NCBI GenBank assembly: GCA_033809415.1
Contig: JAPXLT010000028.1
Location: forward strand, 1 to 25,684
Direction: 5' to 3'
DNA length: 25,684 nucleotides
Source: JAQVUB01 sp033809415
GTDB lineage: Bacteria; Verrucomicrobiota; Lentisphaeria; Oligosphaerales; Oligosphaeraceae
Part shown: positions 22,037-25,684 of the stretch, piece by piece
How the letters are laid out: every line of letters begins with the position of its first letter
Position numbering within the stretch: the first letter of the stretch is position 1
The notes under the pieces: generated by a model
Seen by the model: the letters and a program-made list of their open reading frames with translations, nothing else
Databases searched by the model: none
What the model was told of the DNA's origin: nothing
Made by a program: the position numbers and the translations under genes

Positions 22037-22100
22037 TCTTTTTTAACCACGAAATGCACGAAAACATCCGAAAAAAAATTCATGGGAAGCGGCTTTGACT
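22037..22100 (+). repeat. Dispersed element copy I (diverged 5' half)
   Basis: TTCTTTTTTAACCACGAAAT, GCACGAAAACATCCG, A-run, ATTCATGGGAAGCGGCTTTGAC. The 3' module is missing. Confidence 0.65.
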
Positions 22101-22198
22101 GCAAGAAAGCATCGTATTTTCCATAGATTTCCAGAGTCAGGAATTACTATGATTTTCCAGGAATTCCGATGTTTCTGTATGACTCTTTGTGATTCTGC

Positions 22199-22227
22199 TT
22201 GAAAAGGCTTTGCAAAACGACTATCTT
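22199..22227 (+). promoter_or_regulatory. Candidate promoter of the DUF4062/AlbA_2 pair
   Basis: TTGAAA and TATCTT separated by 17 bases. The -10 is a 4 of 6 match, so this is tentative. It would give a leader of about 110 bases. Confidence 0.4.
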
Positions 22228-22347
22228 TTCTATGTGTTCCGGAAATCGGAAAGGTTCTCCATCCTAACCTAAAAAACTCGCGAGGCGTCCGGTGGACGGG
22301 GCAGACAGAGTGGATGCGATGGGTAGGGGAGACGAGATACGGGGAAG

Positions 22348-23055
22348 GTGATAAAGGTGGCCAAAGCAGAGGACAAATCAGACAAGAGGCTGACTATTAT
22401 GGTCTCCTCGACTGTGTACGGCATTGAAGAGCTGCTGGATCAGGTGTTCGCGTTGCTCAATGGATTCGGTTACGAAGTTTGGTGTTCGCACAAGGGCACG
22501 ATTCCGGTCGATCCTAATAGAACCGCACTGGAAAATTGTCTGGCGGCAGTCAAGCGCTGCGACTTGTTCCTGGGCATTATCACACCACAATATGGTAGCG
22601 GTGTATTTCCCGGTGAGTTGGGGTTTACTCACCAGGAGCTGCTGAAGGCCATCGAGTTGAATAAACCGCGTTGGATTCTGGCGCATCACTACATCCCCTT
22701 TGTTCGCTCGGTATTCATGAAGCTGGGCTGCTCGAACGCCGCAGATCGGAAGACCATGTTCGACAAACTCGGTTTCGGCACAGACGAGGAACTCAAGAAG
22801 CTCAAACAACGTCAACAGGCGGTAATTGATGATTTTCGGGTGATCGATATGTATGACGCAGCGATCCGGCGCGATATTAAAACCTATCAGCAACGATCCG
22901 GCAACTGGGTGCAGAAGTACACATCGGATGAGGATGCCATGCTGTTCGCCACTGCGCAATTTGGTCGCTATAGTGAAGTCGAGGCATTCATCCAGAATCA
23001 TTTCAAAGACAAAGTTGCTATTCGCAACGAGGTTGAAAGGAGGTCCGCGCAATGA
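22348..23055 (+). CDS. DUF4062 domain-containing protein
   Basis: A 235-aa protein. Residues about 14-110 match DUF4062, a TIR/nucleotide-deoxyribosyltransferase-like Rossmannoid domain. The first strand is LTIMVSSTVYGIEELLDQVF. GYEVWCSHKGTIPVD is the second strand, and AVKRCDLFLGIITPQYG is the conserved third strand and loop. HQELLKAIELNKPRWILAHH follows. DUF4062 is often found at the N-terminus of STAND NTPases and in predicted immune proteins. The remainder (about 120-235) is helical and unrecognised. The start is GTG: either 22348 or 22357, the latter preceded by AAGGTGAT, a good anti-Shine-Dalgarno match. The stop overlaps the next ATG by 4 bases. Catalytic NADase activity cannot be claimed. 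Confidence 0.82.
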   Translation: MIKVAKAEDKSDKRLTIMVSSTVYGIEELLDQVFALLNGFGYEVWCSHKGTIPVDPNRTALENCLAAVKRCDLFLGIITPQYGSGVFPGELGFTHQELLKAIELNKPRWILAHHYIPFVRSVFMKLGCSNAADRKTMFDKLGFGTDEELKKLKQRQQAVIDDFRVIDMYDAAIRRDIKTYQQRSGNWVQKYTSDEDAMLFATAQFGRYSEVEAFIQNHFKDKVAIRNEVERRSAQ

Positions 23056-24443
23056 CGATGCCAAACCTGACTGAGGAAATCCTGGTCAAGGGCGAATCGA
23101 TCCGGGTAGAATTTCTCGCCTCGTCCTTGGATAAGGCGGCGGTGGGTCGTGCGGTCTGTGCGATGCTCAATACAAAGGGTGGAGTAGTATTGGTCGGCGT
23201 GGACGAATGTGGCAAGGTTGTCAAGTCTGTGTCTGAAATGGACGCGGATGAACTGCGAACCTATTTGTACAAGAAAATCACCCCCCGTTCGTTGTTTACT
23301 GTGACCTTGGACAAAGTTAAGGATGGGCAAGTGATCACGGTGGAAGTGCCGAAAGGGACTGAAGTGCCCTATGTTTTCGAGGGAGCAGTTTTTGTCCGGG
23401 AAAAAGGCAAAACCTGTCCTGCTGATGCCGCAACCCTACGCACGATGGTGGTGCGGCAGACACAGAAACCCGAACGCTGGGAACGCCGCATTGCCGTAGG
23501 ACTCTCAGTTGACGATCTTGACTGCGAACTTCTTGAGAAGATCGCGCATCGGGCATGGGATCATCGAGGACGTCACTTCGAGAATGCAGGGAATCCTGAA
23601 GCAGTTCTGGCTGACTTGGCGTTGGCTCGGTCTGGTCAGTTGACCCATGCTGCCGATGTTCTTTTCGGACGTCGTGTGGCGTTGCGCCATCCACAAACCC
23701 GATTGCGTGCCGTTTGTTATGAGACCGACCGTAGCGATAGATTCATTGATGAGCAGCTCTACGAAGGACCCGCCTTTGTTCTTCTGGAAGCAGCGATGGC
23801 GTTTTTGAGGCGTCATGTTGCTATTGCCGCCGAGTTTGCACCTGGTCAACTGGCTCGGGAATCGCGGCCGCAATATCCATTCAACTCGCTTCGTGAAGCT
23901 TTGGTTAATGCCTTGGTGCACCGGAACTATGCCGATTTCTCCGGAGGCGTCTCAGTGAGCATCTATCCTACGCGCATTGAAATCTGGAATTCCGGAAAAC
24001 TCCTGCCGGGACTGAATCAGCAGAAACTGTGTTCACCCACTCATGCGTCGATCCTAGTTAATCCGGACATCAGTTATGTCTTCTATCTATACGGTTTGAT
24101 GGAACGAGTCGGGCGAGGAACCTACAAGATCGTTCAGGAATGTCGGCAACTTGGGATGAGAAATCCTCAGTGGAGGAATGTTGATTCCGGAGTACGGTTG
24201 ACTTTCCACGCTGTAGGAAGCGTCTCAAAAACTTTCACGGTGAGCAGCCGCCAGCAGGCGCTGTTAGATGAACTGAGGGTCGATGAGTCGATCAACATGC
24301 GAGAATATATTCGTAAATTTGGCGATGGCGTTAGTGAACGTCAAGCTAGACGTGATTTGAGTGAATTGGTGGATGTGGGAATTCTGGCTCAGATTGGAGC
24401 CGGGCGAGCTACTGCCTATCGCCGTATCAAGGAGAGCATATAA
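23052..24443 (+). CDS. Schlafen/AlbA_2 and HATPase_c_4 domain protein (RecG-like C-terminus)
   Basis: A 463-aa protein. Residues about 8-130 form a Schlafen AlbA_2 domain (GESIRVEFLAS, then AVCAMLNTKGGVVLVGVDE, the nuclease-like or nucleic-acid-binding part). Residues about 255-345 match HATPase_c_4, found C-terminally in 'ATP-dependent DNA helicase RecG-like' proteins (PFNSLREALVNALVHRNYAD, IYPTRIEIWNSGKLLPGL). A winged helix follows (SERQARRDLSELVDVGILAQ). ATG 23052 has an excellent site, AAGGAGGT, 7 bases upstream within the DUF4062 gene, and overlaps its stop (ATGA). Such proteins are seen as regulators and as nucleases in predicted phage defence. Here the pairing with DUF4062 suggests sensor plus effector, which is inference. 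Confidence 0.88.
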   Translation: MTMPNLTEEILVKGESIRVEFLASSLDKAAVGRAVCAMLNTKGGVVLVGVDECGKVVKSVSEMDADELRTYLYKKITPRSLFTVTLDKVKDGQVITVEVPKGTEVPYVFEGAVFVREKGKTCPADAATLRTMVVRQTQKPERWERRIAVGLSVDDLDCELLEKIAHRAWDHRGRHFENAGNPEAVLADLALARSGQLTHAADVLFGRRVALRHPQTRLRAVCYETDRSDRFIDEQLYEGPAFVLLEAAMAFLRRHVAIAAEFAPGQLARESRPQYPFNSLREALVNALVHRNYADFSGGVSVSIYPTRIEIWNSGKLLPGLNQQKLCSPTHASILVNPDISYVFYLYGLMERVGRGTYKIVQECRQLGMRNPQWRNVDSGVRLTFHAVGSVSKTFTVSSRQQALLDELRVDESINMREYIRKFGDGVSERQARRDLSELVDVGILAQIGAGRATAYRRIKESI

Positions 24444-24673
24444 TTCGCTTATCCGGCCATATCCGGACAAATCCGGTCATGGGACAACGGTTGAAAAGAC
24501 ATGAAGAAAAAAGCCGGAACTCATTCACTTTTAAAGTATTATGGATATTATTCAGAAGCTTGCCGCTTTCCTCACATCTGAGAATCCGGACATAATCCGG
24601 ACATTAAAGTCTAAATCGTAGTCAAGGTTCTGAAATGTCCGCCAAGTCTTTAGCGTGGGCTGATGCCCACGCC

Positions 24674-24722
24674 TATTTTTTAACCACGAAAGGCACGAAA
24701 AAGCACGAACATTTTTTAGAGT
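24674..24722 (+). repeat. Dispersed element copy J (5' half)
   Basis: ATTTTTTAACCACGAAAGGC, ACGAAAAAGCACGAAC, ATTTTTTAGAG. It faces copy K. Confidence 0.8.
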
Positions 24723-24783
24723 TTGGCGGTGTGTTGATCGTAACATCCAGAAATTCTATCGCCAATTTCCGTCTTTTTTCTCC

Positions 24784-24870
24784 GACGGATCTGACCGATC
24801 TACTTGATCCGTCCGATCCGACCGATTTGTTGTCCGTGTTCCGTCCGTGTTCCGTCCGTGTTTAGTCCGT
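24784..24870. repeat. 9-bp GATC-type array followed by 11-bp GTCCGTGTTCC array
   Basis: Five 9-mers (gatctgacc, gatctactt, gatccgtcc, gatccgacc, gatttgttg) run into GTCCGTGTTCC, GTCCGTGTTCC, GTCCGTGTTTA, GTCCGTGTG. The period switches from 9 to 11 while the GTCC core is kept. Confidence 0.85.
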
Positions 24871-24892
24871 GTGGGTTGCGGGCGATTAGTCC

Positions 24893-24953
24893 GCGCCAAG
24901 TCTTTTCGTGTGGTTCGTGGTTAAAAAATCCTTCTTGGATGGGGTCTATTTAA
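24893..24953 (-). repeat. Dispersed element copy K, containing the rsmG stop codon
   Basis: On the minus strand TTAAATAGACCCCATCCAAG, AAGGATTTTTTAACCACG, AACCACACGAAAAGACTTGG. The TAG of TAAATAGACC terminates RsmG. The same TAAATAGACC left end supplies the stop of the methyltransferase at 7296. Confidence 0.88.
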
Positions 24954-25684
24954 TACGTCGTCGTCGGTTTGTGTAGCGTGCGGGTAATTTTTTTGGTTTA
25001 TTTTTGACGATGACGATATAGCGGTCTGGATCCTGATCATCGAGGGCAATAGGGAGAATATCTTGCAGTTCGAAGCCGGTTCTTTTACAGGCAATTTCGA
25101 AATCCTCGCCCTCATCTTTGAGGAAATTGGGGCCTTTCATCATAATCAGGCACCCGTTATTTTTCAGGAGTTCGGCGGCATCAAGCAGGTTTTCGCTGGC
25201 GGCTCCGACAGCGCGTGCAGTCACCAGGGTGCAATTCCGGTAAAGGTCCGGGCGGTGGTGCTTGACTTCGCGTCCCCGGAAACAGGTTGCCTCGAGGTCT
25301 GACTCCGGCAGTAGCTTGATCGTATGCTGCAGGAATTCAATTTTTTTACGTCGGCTATCGAGCAGGATGAAAGGACGGTCGGTAAGCCAGGTGGCCAAGG
25401 GCAGTCCGGGATAGCCTCCGCCGGTGCCAAGATCGAGGATGCGGTCGCCTGGGGCAGTCATTTCCTGCACCAGGTTGAGGATGGTCAGAGAATCGAAGAC
25501 GTGGAATTTGAGATATTCTGCAGGAGTAGTGAGGCGGGTCAGGTTAAGCCAGGCATTGACTCCGGTCAGGTGGCTGAAAAGTTTTTCGAGAGATTGACGC
25601 TGCTCGATAGTGGGTTCAATGTCGATGTCGTGGCAGGCGGCAACGAACCAGTCCCAGTCGGCTTGCGGGAATTCGAGCAGGGGA
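24946..25684 (-). CDS. rsmG: 16S rRNA (guanine-N7-)-methyltransferase RsmG/GidB, 5' end beyond the window
   Basis: 245 residues are visible and the reading frame runs off the right edge, so the start is missing. The N-terminal helices include LEKLFSHLTGVNAWLNLTRL and EYLKFHVFDSLTIL, the latter being the family's substrate-side motif. The SAM site is RILDLGTGGGYPGLPLA, followed by FILLDSRRKKIEFL with the acidic ribose ligand and the TARAVGAASENLL segment typical of RsmG. The enzyme methylates N7 of G527 (E. coli numbering) in 16S rRNA. An internal ATG at 25470 is not the start because conserved sequence continues upstream. The C-terminal basic end (TNRRRRIK) and the TAG lie in element copy K, so the original C-terminus may have been altered. 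Confidence 0.93.
   Translation of the reverse strand, partial: PLLEFPQADWDWFVAACHDIDIEPTIEQRQSLEKLFSHLTGVNAWLNLTRLTTPAEYLKFHVFDSLTILNLVQEMTAPGDRILDLGTGGGYPGLPLATWLTDRPFILLDSRRKKIEFLQHTIKLLPESDLEATCFRGREVKHHRPDLYRNCTLVTARAVGAASENLLDAAELLKNNGCLIMMKGPNFLKDEGEDFEIACKRTGFELQDILPIALDDQDPDRYIVIVKNKPKKLPARYTNRRRRIK

Larger units (their letters stand above)
22002..22347. other. Intergenic region between divergent ROK operon and DUF4062 operon
   Basis: About 345 bp. It holds dispersed element fragment I (22037-22100; TTTTTTAACCACGAAATGCACG), a possible rightward promoter TTGAAA (22199-22204), 17-base spacer, TATCTT (22222-22227), and a purine-rich leader up to the DUF4062 start. No gene seen. Confidence 0.6.
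24444..24945. other. Gene-free repeat region between the DUF4062/AlbA_2 pair and rsmG
   Basis: Contains TATCCGGCCA-type 10-mers (about 24450-24480) and AATCCGGACAT pairs (24588-24608). Also present are element copies J (plus) and K (minus) facing each other, and between them a 9-bp GATCYGNCC array and an 11-bp GTCCGTGTTCC array (about 24784-24870). No coding sequence is supported. Confidence 0.75.

Noticed and set aside
22348..23055. Calling the DUF4062 protein a TIR NADase of a known named defence system
   Set aside because: The fold family is related but I cannot identify the catalytic Glu with certainty, and the partner does not match a system I can name.

Overview
The window looks like one contig from a Gram-negative bacterium, probably a member of the PVC group (Lentisphaerota, Kiritimatiellota or Verrucomicrobiota type). 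The Gram-negative call rests on an MlaA-type outer-membrane lipoprotein. The PVC guess rests on overall gene style and on the many AACCACGAA/CACGAA and GC-rich 'CCCGGAGGGCG' dispersed repeats, and is inference only. Ten N at 7739-7748 mark a scaffold join.

Layout, left to right. 1-3000 (minus strand): a 9-bp tandem array, a Nudix ADP-ribose pyrophosphatase-like gene, and a two-gene unit made of an MlaA-alpha/beta-hydrolase fusion lipoprotein and a small membrane protein. 3177-7298 (plus): an M20 peptidase, an AAC(3)-family acetyltransferase overlapping an RlmB-type rRNA methyltransferase, and a protein methyltransferase-like gene. 7299-7893 is repeat-rich and gap-containing. 7894-13689 (minus): a small lysine-rich lipoprotein, then gyrA and gyrB, transcribed gyrB to gyrA. 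At 14097 there is a tRNA-Ala(CGC) with an exceptional 26-bp hairpin terminator, followed by about 1 kb of decayed sequence. 15227-17180 is accessory: an unrecognised 191-aa protein and a DUF4411 PIN-type ribonuclease without its usual start or partner. 17269-21913 (minus) is a catabolic operon: ROK regulator, split transketolase (N and C subunits) and two short-chain dehydrogenases. A good sigma-70 promoter and a perfect 17-bp palindrome lie in front of the ROK gene. 22348-24443 (plus) is a translationally coupled pair, a DUF4062 protein and a Schlafen/AlbA_2-HATPase_c_4 protein, which is the best candidate for an undescribed (defence-like) system. The right edge carries the 3' part of rsmG.

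The other striking layer is non-coding. At least a dozen copies of a modular repeat lie between genes: a T-run with AACCACGAA..CACGAA, then a central spacer, then a GTAGCGCAACCGTCCCGG module. Many begin at, or within, the stop codon of a gene (Nudix, methyltransferase, rsmG, gyrA, SDR2). Several are paired head-to-head and bracket short tandem arrays whose period is nearly always 9 bp and whose core is GTCCAC/GTCCAT. A second, GC-rich family, a REP-like hairpin family, a 7-bp GGGTGCA repeat and a 117-bp MITE-like palindrome complete the picture.

All functional calls are from reading the translated sequence and family knowledge. No database search was possible.
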